A DNA stretch of 7,502 nucleotides from an uncultured Acetatifactor sp. (GTDB lineage Bacteria; Bacillota; Clostridia; Lachnospirales; Lachnospiraceae). Position numbers and translations under genes: made by a program. The number at the start of each line of letters is the position of its first letter. Within the stretch, counting starts at the first letter, position 1. Positions 1 through 5,782 of the stretch are shown piece after piece. Under the pieces are notes generated by a model. It saw nothing but the letters and a program-made list of their open reading frames with translations. It made no database searches and was not told the origin of the DNA. The DNA lies in the NCBI GenBank assembly GCA_910577235.1, contig CAJTMX010000067.1:1-7502 (forward strand), read 5' to 3'.

Positions 1-33
1 ACTCCCATAAATCAAGGTTTTAGCAATAAAAAA

Positions 34-56
34 CAGGTAGTATTTGACACTACCTG
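34..56 (-). other. Stem-loop upstream of the APH-fold gene; terminator-like on the minus strand
   Basis: CAGGTAGT (34-41) pairs perfectly with ACTACCTG (49-56) around a 7-nt loop, ATTTGAC. On the minus strand the stem is followed by six T (complement of 28-33), the form of an intrinsic terminator. On the plus strand it is followed by ACTTAAT, which is not a good U-tract. No minus-strand gene is visible to its right, so it may be a leader hairpin, an operator-like inverted repeat, or a block to antisense transcription. The loop and right arm contain TTGACA (44-49), but no -10 lies at a usable distance. Confidence 0.5.
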
Positions 57-78
57 ACTTAATAGGGAGGTTATTCAG

Positions 79-1014
79 ATGAAAGAAAGTTTTGTGAGCG
101 ATCTGGATTTTATTACAGAGCTGAAATCCTATACGGTAACGGAGCAGATAACAGAAGGCTGTTCTGGAGATAAAAAGTACAAACTTGAAAAGAACGGAAA
201 GTATTATCTGTTGCGGGTCGGGAACCAGGCGAAAGCGGCTGAACGGAAAAAAGAGTTTGACCGGCTCCGGATGTATGCGGATACGGATATCAACACCCAC
301 AGGCCCATATCGTTCGGCACAACGGCGGACAGGTTCTTTTCCATCGTATCCTGGGTTGCCGGAACGCCTGTGATGGACATGATCAAAAAAGATGTATCAA
401 ACGACTATTATGGGCTTGGCAGGAAAGTGGGTATGGAGTTACGCAAGCTGCATCTGGCCGGAGAGACAGACGAGGGGAAGGACTGGCGGGGTATTATCGA
501 GGAGAAGGCGGCCGCGTTTTTGGAGAACTACCATTATCGAAAAGCTGAGATACTTGGCGGGAGCCATGGGGAGCAATATATCCGGGAGAATATGTACCTC
601 ATGGAAGACAGGCCGCTGACTGTTTTGCACGGAGACTTTCATTGGAATAACTGTGTCGTAGACGAAAAGGGCAATGTGGGTATTATTGACTTTTCAGGGA
701 GTGAAACAGGTGACCCGTGGTACGACTTCGGGGGGCTGCTGTGGGCGATGGAATACAGCGACAGTTTTGCGAACGGGCAGATCGACGGGTATTTTGATAC
801 GCCGCCTGACATATTTTGGCCCGTCTTTAAATTCTATGTGGCGCTGTATGCCTTTGAGCATTTGACATACTGCAATGGAACCCCGGAAGACATGCAGATC
901 AAGATTGTCAATGCGAGCAGGATGCTGGGAATTTTCGGAAAAGATTTTACTTTGGAACAGCCGCTTTTTCGTATAAAAGGACGGAAACCATGTACGGCAA
1001 ATGAGATATGTTGA
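79..1014 (+). CDS. APH/choline-kinase-fold phosphotransferase (aminoglycoside phosphotransferase family protein), substrate unknown
   Basis: A 311-residue cytoplasmic protein of the aminoglycoside phosphotransferase (Pfam APH) superfamily, which moves the ATP gamma-phosphate to a small-molecule hydroxyl. The C-lobe holds the catalytic Brenner motif HGDFHWNN (184-191): D186 is the likely catalytic base and N191 a metal ligand. GIIDFSGSETGDPWYD (201-216) follows, with D204 as the DFG-type Mg2+ ligand. The N-lobe (about 20-100) has YYLLRVG (42-48), where the usual lysine position appears to be arginine, then a KKEF helix. The start is supported by GGGAGG at 65-70, 8 nt upstream. Length is normal and there is no signal peptide or membrane segment. 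The purB promoter -35 overlaps its stop codon, so the two are transcribed separately or by read-through. Family membership does not show antibiotic resistance: homoserine, choline, fructosamine or other metabolite kinases share these motifs. I cannot assign the substrate. Confidence 0.88.
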   Translation: MKESFVSDLDFITELKSYTVTEQITEGCSGDKKYKLEKNGKYYLLRVGNQAKAAERKKEFDRLRMYADTDINTHRPISFGTTADRFFSIVSWVAGTPVMDMIKKDVSNDYYGLGRKVGMELRKLHLAGETDEGKDWRGIIEEKAAAFLENYHYRKAEILGGSHGEQYIRENMYLMEDRPLTVLHGDFHWNNCVVDEKGNVGIIDFSGSETGDPWYDFGGLLWAMEYSDSFANGQIDGYFDTPPDIFWPVFKFYVALYAFEHLTYCNGTPEDMQIKIVNASRMLGIFGKDFTLEQPLFRIKGRKPCTANEIC

Positions 1015-1039
1015 CTTTCTGCCAGGGCTAAGCTATACT
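1011..1039 (+). promoter_or_regulatory. Sigma-A promoter of purB
   Basis: TTGACT (1011-1016), a 17-bp spacer and TATACT (1034-1039) form a near-consensus sigma-A promoter. The expected start near 1046 gives a leader of about 70 nt before the purB ATG, too short for a purine riboswitch, and none of its conserved core is visible. The -35 overlaps the last codon and stop of the preceding kinase gene. The -10 octamer GCTATACT (1032-1039) is identical to that of the purA promoter. Confidence 0.82.
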
Positions 1040-1050
1040 GTTTAATGGCA
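1020..1050 (+). promoter_or_regulatory. Candidate operator: inverted arms around the purB -10
   Basis: TGCCA (1020-1024) and TGGCA (1046-1050) are exact inverted arms 21 bp apart, enclosing the -10 and the probable start site. The purA promoter has TGCCA...TGTCA with the same overall span of 31 bp. A protein bound here would cover the -10, as a repressor would. The sequence does not resemble the Bacillus PurR box. Assignment as an operator is inference. Confidence 0.35.
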
Positions 1051-1113
1051 GGAATGAGACTGTAAAAGTTTAGAAAAATACGGATTAACGCAATCAGCGG
1101 GAAAGAGGAAAAT

Positions 1114-2565
1114 ATGAGTACAGACGTATATCAGAGCCCGTTATCGGAACGCTATGCCAGCAGGGAGATGCAGTATATCTTCTCCCAGGATATGAAATTC
1201 CGCACATGGAGAAAACTGTGGATCGCTCTGGCGGAGACGGAGAAGGAGTTGGGTCTGTCCCAGAACGGCAAGCCGGTCATCACCCAGGAGCAGATCGACG
1301 AGTTGAAGGCCCACGCGGAGGATATCAACTATGAGGTGGCCAGGGCCAGGGAGAAAGAAGTACGGCACGACGTGATGAGCCATGTGTACGCTTACGGACA
1401 GCAGTGCCCCAAGGCGGCTGGCATCATTCATCTGGGAGCGACTTCCTGTTATGTTGGGGACAACACGGATATTATCGTGATGACTGAGGCTTTGAAACTG
1501 GTGAAGAAAAAGCTGGTGAACGTGATGAAGGAGCTGGCGGATTTTGCGGAACAGTATAAGGCTCAGCCCACGCTGGCGTTTACGCATTTCCAGCCCGCCC
1601 AGCCTACCACTGTGGGAAAGCGTGCTACACTGTGGCTCCAGGAGTTTAGTCTGGATCTGGAGGATTTGGAGCATGTGCTGTCCACGATGAAACTGCTGGG
1701 CTCCAAGGGGACCACGGGCACCCAGGCCTCTTTTCTGGAGCTTTTTGACGGGGATCAGGAGACTATAGATAAGATAGACCCCATGATCGCCGCCAAGATG
1801 GGATTCGCGGAGTGCTATCCGGTGTCGGGGCAGACCTACTCCCGCAAGGTGGATACCCGCGTGGCCAATGTGCTGGCGGGCATCGCGGCCAGCGCCCACA
1901 AGATGAGCAACGATATCAGACTGCTCCAGCATTTGAAGGAAGTAGAGGAGCCCTTTGAGAAGAGTCAGATCGGTTCCTCCGCCATGGCGTATAAGCGCAA
2001 TCCCATGCGCAGCGAGCGCATCGCCTCTCTGTCCAGATATGTGATGATCGATGCGCTGAATCCGGCCATCACCTCCGCCACCCAGTGGTTTGAGCGGACG
2101 CTGGACGATTCCGCCAACAAGAGACTGTCCATTCCCGAGGGATTCCTGGCTGTGGACGGCATTCTGGATCTGTGCCTGAATGTGGTGGACGGGCTGGTGG
2201 TTTATCCCAAGGTGATCGAGAAGAGACTGCGCAGTGAACTGCCCTTTATGGCCACCGAGAATATCATGATGGACGCGGTGAAAAACGGCGGCAACCGTCA
2301 GGAGCTGCATGAGCGCATCCGGGAGCTGTCCATGGAGGCGGGCCGGGGTGTGAAAGTGGAGGGAAAAGAGAATAATCTGCTGGAGCTTATCGCTGCCGAT
2401 CCCGCCTTTAATATGACACTGGAAGATCTGCAAAGGACCATGGACCCTGCCCGGTATGTGGGCCGTTCGGTGGAGCAGGTAGACGCGTTCCTGAAAAATG
2501 TGGTAAGGCCCATACTGGAGGCAAACAGCGATTTGCTGGGCGTCAAGGCGGTTATCAACGTATAA
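1114..2565 (+). CDS. purB: Adenylosuccinate lyase (animal ADSL-like type)
   Basis: Cleaves adenylosuccinate to AMP + fumarate and, in de novo purine synthesis, SAICAR to AICAR + fumarate; the family is a cytoplasmic homotetramer of the fumarase/aspartase superfamily. The 483-residue protein is full length. Visible motifs are RHDVMSH (84-90), TSCYVGDNTD (110-119), THFQPAQPTT (157-166) with H158 as the likely catalytic acid, GTTGTQASF (199-207) and the signature SSAMAYKRNPMRSER (288-302), with the catalytic serine at 288/289. The length, the YKRNPMRSER signature and the QWFERTLDDSANKR segment (324-337) resemble animal ADSL more than the shorter Bacillus PurB (HKRNP type). The residue before Y is Ala where human ADSL has Pro. 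The start is supported by AGAGGA at 1104-1109, close before the ATG. It is followed after 85 nt by the PurF homologue with no clear terminator between. The long minus-strand open frame opposite it is a shadow. Confidence 0.97.
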   Translation: MSTDVYQSPLSERYASREMQYIFSQDMKFRTWRKLWIALAETEKELGLSQNGKPVITQEQIDELKAHAEDINYEVARAREKEVRHDVMSHVYAYGQQCPKAAGIIHLGATSCYVGDNTDIIVMTEALKLVKKKLVNVMKELADFAEQYKAQPTLAFTHFQPAQPTTVGKRATLWLQEFSLDLEDLEHVLSTMKLLGSKGTTGTQASFLELFDGDQETIDKIDPMIAAKMGFAECYPVSGQTYSRKVDTRVANVLAGIAASAHKMSNDIRLLQHLKEVEEPFEKSQIGSSAMAYKRNPMRSERIASLSRYVMIDALNPAITSATQWFERTLDDSANKRLSIPEGFLAVDGILDLCLNVVDGLVVYPKVIEKRLRSELPFMATENIMMDAVKNGGNRQELHERIRELSMEAGRGVKVEGKENNLLELIAADPAFNMTLEDLQRTMDPARYVGRSVEQVDAFLKNVVRPILEANSDLLGVKAVINV

Positions 2566-2635
2566 AAAGTAACAGGGGTAAGGTGCTGTGCCCGGGAACA
2601 TGCGGGACAGAAGATATTTAAGTCTTCACATAAGG

Positions 2636-2640
2636 AAAGG
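2636..2640 (+). promoter_or_regulatory. Ribosome binding site that decides the start of the PurF homologue
   Basis: AAAGG at 2636-2640, within AAGGAAAGG (2632-2640), lies 10 nt before ATG 2651. The frame stays open upstream to a GTG at 2588, which would add 21 residues; that start has AGGGG nearby (2574-2578). The inner ATG is preferred because family homology begins at MGGFFGV and the extension is basic and unlike the family. The leader also has GAAGA (2610-2614) pairing with TCTTC (2623-2627), a small hairpin. Confidence 0.55.
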
Positions 2641-2650
2641 ACGATATTTT

Positions 2651-4057
2651 ATGGGTGGATTTTTTGGAGTAGCCTCCAAAGAAGATTGTGTATTTGATCT
2701 GTTTTTCGGAACGGATTATCATTCCCATCTGGGAACCAGACGTGCCGGTATGGCGGTCTATGACGGGCAAAAGGGCTTTGACAGGGCGATCCATAACATT
2801 GAAAATGCCCCTTTTAGAACGAAGTTTGACAAGGATTTAAACGAAATGCACGGCAGTCTGGGGATTGGCTGTATCTCCGATTATGAGCCACAGCCCCTGC
2901 TGGTACGTTCCCATCATGGAACCTATGCCATCGCTACGGTAGGCAAGATCAACAATATGGATGGGATTGTGAAAGAACTGTTTTCTCAGGGACATTCTCA
3001 TTTTCTGGAGATGAGCGGAGGGGATATCAATGCCACGGAGCTGGTGGCGGCAATCATCAACCAGAGAGATAATCTGATAGAGGGCCTACAATATGTCCAG
3101 GAACTGATAGAGGGTTCTATGACCACGCTGCTGCTCACTCCCAAGGGGATCTATGTGGCCAGGGACCGGATGGGCAGAACTCCTGTAGCCATCGGGCGCA
3201 AGGAGGGGGCTTACTGTGTGTCCTTTGAAAGCTTTGCCTATCTGAATCTGGGCTACCGGGCTGAGAGGGAGCTGGGGCCGGGTGAGATCGTTATTGTGAC
3301 TCCCGAGGGTGTCAAGACCCTGGCAGCACCGGGGAAAGACATGAAGATATGTACATTTCTGTGGATTTACTATGGGTATCCGTCCTCCTCCTATGAGGGG
3401 ATCAGCGTGGAGCAGATGCGGTATAACTGTGGTGCCAAACTGGCGGAGCGGGACAATGTGAAACCGGATATCGTGGCCGGGGTGCCGGATTCCGGTACGG
3501 CTCACGCCATAGGCTATTCCAACAGGAGCGGTATTCCCTTTTCCAGACCCTTTATCAAATATACGCCCACCTGGCCCCGGTCGTTCATGCCCACGATCCA
3601 GACCCAGCGCAATCTGATCGCCAAGATGAAACTGATCCCGGTGCATGATCTGATCCAGGACAAGAGTCTGCTGCTGATCGACGACTCCATCGTGCGGGGA
3701 ACACAGTTGCGGGAGACCACGGAATTCCTGTATCAAAGCGGTGCCAGGGAGGTGCATATCCGCCCGGCCTGCCCGCCACTGCTCTTTGGCTGCAAATATC
3801 TGAATTTCTCCAGATCCACCTCGGAGATGGATCTGATAACCAGACGTGTGTTAAAAGAGATGGAGCAGGAGGGCAGACAGATTGACTTAAAGGATTATAT
3901 AGACCCCGAGAGTCCGGGCTATCAGGAGATGGTGGGGCGTATCGGAAAGCAGTTGAACTTCACGACCCTGCGATATCACAGACTGGATGATATGATCGAG
4001 TCGGTGGGAATACCCAAGGAGAGGCTTTGTACTTATTGCTGGGATGGGCAGGAGTAG
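2651..4057 (+). CDS. PurF (amidophosphoribosyltransferase) homologue with a degenerate glutaminase site
   Basis: A 468-residue, two-domain PurF-family protein. PurF makes phosphoribosylamine from PRPP using ammonia released from glutamine by an N-terminal Cys nucleophile. Here the N-terminus is MGGFFGV where PurF has (M)CGIFGV, so the nucleophile is Gly. Other glutamine-site landmarks are altered: the HRGQE region is HLGTR (26-30), the arginine of HVRYxT is missing (GIGCISDYEP, 71-80), NGN is VGK (97-99), and SDTE is NATE (127-130). The C-terminal phosphoribosyltransferase domain keeps VPDSGTAHAIGY (278-289) and the PRPP motif LLIDDSIVRGT (341-351). C234, C381, C460 and C463 (LCTYC) match the four Fe-S ligands of Bacillus PurF. 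The FYGID segment after C381 is changed to KYLNF. It lies 85 nt after purB and 228 nt before purA. It is most likely a non-glutaminase paralogue: an ammonia-dependent amidotransferase, another PRPP enzyme, or a regulatory protein. Automated annotation would probably call it purF; I leave the symbol blank. Family membership is certain, activity is not. Confidence 0.93.
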   Translation: MGGFFGVASKEDCVFDLFFGTDYHSHLGTRRAGMAVYDGQKGFDRAIHNIENAPFRTKFDKDLNEMHGSLGIGCISDYEPQPLLVRSHHGTYAIATVGKINNMDGIVKELFSQGHSHFLEMSGGDINATELVAAIINQRDNLIEGLQYVQELIEGSMTTLLLTPKGIYVARDRMGRTPVAIGRKEGAYCVSFESFAYLNLGYRAERELGPGEIVIVTPEGVKTLAAPGKDMKICTFLWIYYGYPSSSYEGISVEQMRYNCGAKLAERDNVKPDIVAGVPDSGTAHAIGYSNRSGIPFSRPFIKYTPTWPRSFMPTIQTQRNLIAKMKLIPVHDLIQDKSLLLIDDSIVRGTQLRETTEFLYQSGAREVHIRPACPPLLFGCKYLNFSRSTSEMDLITRRVLKEMEQEGRQIDLKDYIDPESPGYQEMVGRIGKQLNFTTLRYHRLDDMIESVGIPKERLCTYCWDGQE

Positions 4058-4083
4058 GGACGGGAACGCTCCGGGCGGACATA

Positions 4084-4105
4084 TGCCCCTGTCTCGACAG
4101 AGGCA
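4084..4105 (+). other. Stem-loop downstream of the PurF homologue
   Basis: TGCC (4084-4087) and CTGT (4089-4092) pair with ACAG (4097-4100) and GGCA (4102-4105) around a CTCG tetraloop, with one C/A mismatch. It is followed by ATTATCTGTA, only a weak U-rich tail, so it may be a poor intrinsic terminator or a stabilising 3' hairpin for the purB-purF-like transcript. Confidence 0.35.
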
Positions 4106-4115
4106 ATTATCTGTA

Positions 4116-4127
4116 TAGAGATCTCTA
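4116..4127. promoter_or_regulatory. 12-bp perfect palindrome upstream of the purA promoter
   Basis: TAGAGATCTCTA is a perfect palindrome centred at 4121/4122, about 58 bp upstream of the purA -35. It could be a binding site for a dimeric regulator, but a chance palindrome of this length in a 7.5-kb window is not excluded. Confidence 0.2.
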
Positions 4128-4179
4128 ATGGCGACAGAAGGAATAAGCACAAATTATATATAATATAAAAAATATTGAT

Positions 4180-4208
4180 TTTACTTATGCCATGGAGTAT
4201 GCTATACT
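4180..4208 (+). promoter_or_regulatory. Extended -10 promoter of purA
   Basis: TTTACT (4180-4185), a 17-bp spacer and TATACT (4203-4208), with an extended -10 TGC at 4200-4202. A very AT-rich tract (4151-4175) just upstream could act as an UP element. It also contains a second perfect TATAAT at 4159-4164, but that lacks a matching -35. The expected start near 4215 gives a leader of about 70 nt carrying one hairpin. Confidence 0.75.
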
Positions 4209-4218
4209 TACCATGTCA
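4188..4218 (+). promoter_or_regulatory. Candidate operator around the purA -10, matching the purB site
   Basis: TGCCA (4188-4192) and TGTCA (4214-4218) flank the -10, spanning 31 bp exactly as at purB (1020-1050). Both sites begin TGCCAnGG and both enclose GCTATACT, although the -10 is shifted by one base between them. The right arm has one mismatch to a perfect inverted repeat. A shared role in regulation is inference. Confidence 0.35.
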
Positions 4219-4228
4219 AAGAGAAAAA

Positions 4229-4250
4229 GGGGAGTGCTTTGGCACTCCCT
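4229..4250. other. Leader hairpin of purA
   Basis: GGGAGTGC (4230-4237) pairs perfectly with GCACTCCC (4242-4249) around TTTG, extended by one G-T pair. It lies between the predicted purA start site and its ribosome site. On the plus strand it is followed by ATTACAATG, so it is not a terminator for purA transcription. On the minus strand it is followed by TTTTTCTCTTT, which looks like an intrinsic terminator, but no minus-strand gene is present. It may stabilise the mRNA or bind a protein. Confidence 0.6.
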
Positions 4251-4285
4251 ATTACAATGCGGAATTATACAGGAGGGTATGAAAT

Positions 4286-5578
4286 ATGGTAAAAGCAGTT
4301 GTGGGCGCTAACTGGGGTGATGAGGGCAAGGGCAAGATCACGGATATGATGGCGGAGAAAGCGGATATCATCGTGCGTTTTCAGGGGGGAGCCAACGCGG
4401 GACATACCATTGTAAACAATTATGGGAAATTCGCACTGCATACGCTGCCCTCCGGCGTGTTCTACGGTCATACCACCAATATAATCGGAAACGGCGTGGC
4501 GCTGAATATCCCGGTACTTTTTAATGAGATCAAGTCTGTTATAGACAGGAATGTGCCCATGCCCAGGATTTTGGTTTCAGACAGGGCGCAGATCGTGATG
4601 CCTTATCATATACTGCTGGATCAATACGAGGAGGAGCGTTTGGGAGGTAAGTCTTTCGGTTCCACCAAGTCGGGTATCGCACCGTTTTATTCCGACAAAT
4701 TTGCCAAGATCGGTTTCCAGGTCAGTGAGCTTTTCGACGAGGAATTGCTAAAGGAGAAAGTGCAGAAAATCTGTGAACTGAAGAACGTGCTGTTTGAGCA
4801 TCTGTATCATAAGCCCGGTATCGATCAGGCGCAGCTGCTGGAGACGCTGCACGGCTACCGGGAGATGGTAGCTCCCTATGTATGCGATGTGTCCGCGTTT
4901 TTGGACAAAGCGCTGAAGGAGGGCAAAACAGTGCTGTTGGAAGGCCAGCTGGGAACGCTGAAGGACCCGGATCACGGTATTTATCCCATGGTGACATCCT
5001 CCTCCACGCTGGCGGCTTACGGCGCTATCGGAGCGGGCCTGCCCCCCTATGAGATCAAGGAGATAGTCACAGTGTGCAAGGCCTATTCCTCCGCGGTGGG
5101 CGCGGGAGCCTTTGTGTCGGAGATCTTCGGAGACGAGGCCAATGAGCTGCGCACCAGGGGCGGCGACGGCGGAGAGTTCGGTGCCACCACAGGACGTCCC
5201 AGGAGAATGGGGTGGTTTGACTGTGTGGCCTCCAAATACGGGTGCCGTCTACAGGGAACCACGGATGTAGCCTTTACCGTGCTGGATGTGCTGGGATATC
5301 TGGACGAGATTCCGGTGTGCGTGGGCTATGAGATTGACGGCGAGGTTACAACGGACTTCCCTGTGACGGCCAAACTGGAAAAGGCAAAACCTGTCTTGAA
5401 AACACTGCCCGGCTGGAAATGTGATATCCGCGGCATCCGCAGCTATGAGAAACTGCCTGAAAACTGCAGAAAATACGTAGAGTTTGTGGAGGAGCAGATC
5501 GGATATCCCATTACAATGGTGAGTAACGGACCCGGCAGAGAGGATATCATCTACCGGGAGAGTCCGCTAAGGAACTGA
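4286..5578 (+). CDS. purA: Adenylosuccinate synthetase family protein, divergent at several substrate positions
   Basis: PurA joins IMP and aspartate using GTP to form adenylosuccinate, the step before PurB, in the cytoplasm as a dimer. The 430-residue protein is full length. The P-loop-like NWGDEGKGK (9-17) keeps the catalytic Asp (D12), NAGHT (37-41) keeps the catalytic His (H40), and the aspartate-binding loop GATTGRPRR (299-307) is intact. Other positions differ from the E. coli enzyme by hand alignment: GTTGRGIGP is GSTKSGIAP (125-133), the inter-subunit IMP arginine (R143) is K141, EGAQG is EGQLG (219-223) so the IMP-contacting Gln is displaced, STRVGAGPF is SSAVGAGAF (268-276), and the guanine-recognition TKLD is TVLD (331-334). 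AGGAGGG (4271-4277), 8 nt before the ATG, fixes the start. Adjacent purB supports an AMP-branch role. Retention of D12 argues against the phage PurZ type, in which that residue is replaced. The differences may be a clade feature, or a changed substrate. Confidence 0.93.
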   Translation: MVKAVVGANWGDEGKGKITDMMAEKADIIVRFQGGANAGHTIVNNYGKFALHTLPSGVFYGHTTNIIGNGVALNIPVLFNEIKSVIDRNVPMPRILVSDRAQIVMPYHILLDQYEEERLGGKSFGSTKSGIAPFYSDKFAKIGFQVSELFDEELLKEKVQKICELKNVLFEHLYHKPGIDQAQLLETLHGYREMVAPYVCDVSAFLDKALKEGKTVLLEGQLGTLKDPDHGIYPMVTSSSTLAAYGAIGAGLPPYEIKEIVTVCKAYSSAVGAGAFVSEIFGDEANELRTRGGDGGEFGATTGRPRRMGWFDCVASKYGCRLQGTTDVAFTVLDVLGYLDEIPVCVGYEIDGEVTTDFPVTAKLEKAKPVLKTLPGWKCDIRGIRSYEKLPENCRKYVEFVEEQIGYPITMVSNGPGREDIIYRESPLRN

Positions 5579-5586
5579 TGTAGCGG
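5564..5586 (+). other. Small hairpin spanning the purA stop codon
   Basis: CCGCTA (5564-5569) pairs perfectly with TAGCGG (5581-5586) around an 11-nt loop that includes the TGA stop (5576-5578). TATGTTCTT follows, weakly U-rich. It could contribute to the 3' end of purA mRNA, but the loop is large for a terminator. Confidence 0.25.
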
Positions 5587-5603
5587 TATGTTCTTGGAAT
5601 AAT

Positions 5604-5637
5604 GCCCCGCGCCGGTTTGGAGCCGGTATTGGGCTTT
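5604..5637 (+). terminator. Candidate purA terminator
   Basis: GCCC (5604-5607) pairs with GGGC (5631-5634), and inside it CCGG (5612-5615) pairs with CCGG (5623-5626) around TTTGGAG. TTTCAT follows. The stem is GC-rich but interrupted and the U-run is short, so termination may be inefficient. Confidence 0.35.
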
Positions 5638-5656
5638 CATGGGCCGGCAAGGAGCT

Positions 5657-5731
5657 GGCGGCCGGTTGCCGCCGGCAGGCACAGACCAGCTTTACGTCTG
5701 CGCGGACGAATGGTTCTGCCTGCCGGAACCG
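5657..5731 (+). repeat. Long imperfect inverted repeat with a competing hairpin, between purA and the LysR gene
   Basis: The stretch 5663-5731 folds as one long hairpin: CGGTT (5663-5667) with AACCG (5727-5731), a 4-nt bulge, a 10-bp perfect stem CCGGCAGGCA (5672-5681) with TGCCTGCCGG (5717-5726), then ACCA/TGGT (5685-5688 with 5711-5714) and CGTC/GACG (5695-5698 with 5705-5708). A second hairpin, GGCGGC (5657-5662) with GCCGCC (5668-5673), would exclude part of it. CCGGCA recurs at 5644, 5672 and 5757. The region is visibly more GC-rich than its neighbours and has no plausible reading frame. It could be a non-coding RNA, a regulatory leader for the downstream gene, or a palindromic intergenic repeat element. 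Confidence 0.5.
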
Positions 5732-5759
5732 CCGGGGGCTATGCGTGGGAAGGGTGCCG

Positions 5760-5782
5760 GCAGGGAATATAGGTAACCCTGC
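5760..5782 (+). other. Hairpin just before the LysR-type gene ribosome site
   Basis: GCAGGG (5760-5765) pairs with CCCTGC (5777-5782) around an 11-nt AT-rich loop, ending 5 nt before the AGGGGAG ribosome site (5788-5794). TATAGG occurs twice, at 5768-5773 and 5785-5790. It may be an mRNA structure or part of an autoregulatory site; no clear promoter for the regulator was found. Confidence 0.3.

Noticed and set aside
44..49. TTGACA as the -35 of a promoter for the APH-fold gene
   Set aside because: No -10 at 16-18 bp, and transcription would begin near or after the start codon. The bases are explained by the hairpin.
79..1014. Kinase gene as an acquired antibiotic-resistance gene
   Set aside because: It has only generic APH-superfamily motifs. 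No mobile element or resistance neighbour is present, and many such proteins phosphorylate ordinary metabolites.
1040..1113. Purine riboswitch in the purB or purA leader
   Set aside because: Both leaders are only about 70 nt and lack the three-way-junction core sequences of the purine aptamer.
1141..2601. Long minus-strand open frame (486 codons) opposite purB
   Set aside because: The translation is rich in His, Leu and Gln and shows no recognisable family. It is the expected shadow of purB codon use, and has no fitting ribosome site.
2588..2650. GTG start adding 21 residues to the PurF homologue, possibly a PurF-like propeptide
   Set aside because: A PurF propeptide is cut to expose Cys, and there is no Cys at the junction. 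The extension is basic and unlike propeptides, and the inner ATG has a usable ribosome site.
4286..5578. PurA as a PurZ-type enzyme of 2-aminoadenine synthesis
   Set aside because: The catalytic Asp in WGDEGKGK, replaced in PurZ, is present here, and no phage genes or companion Z-genome genes are nearby.
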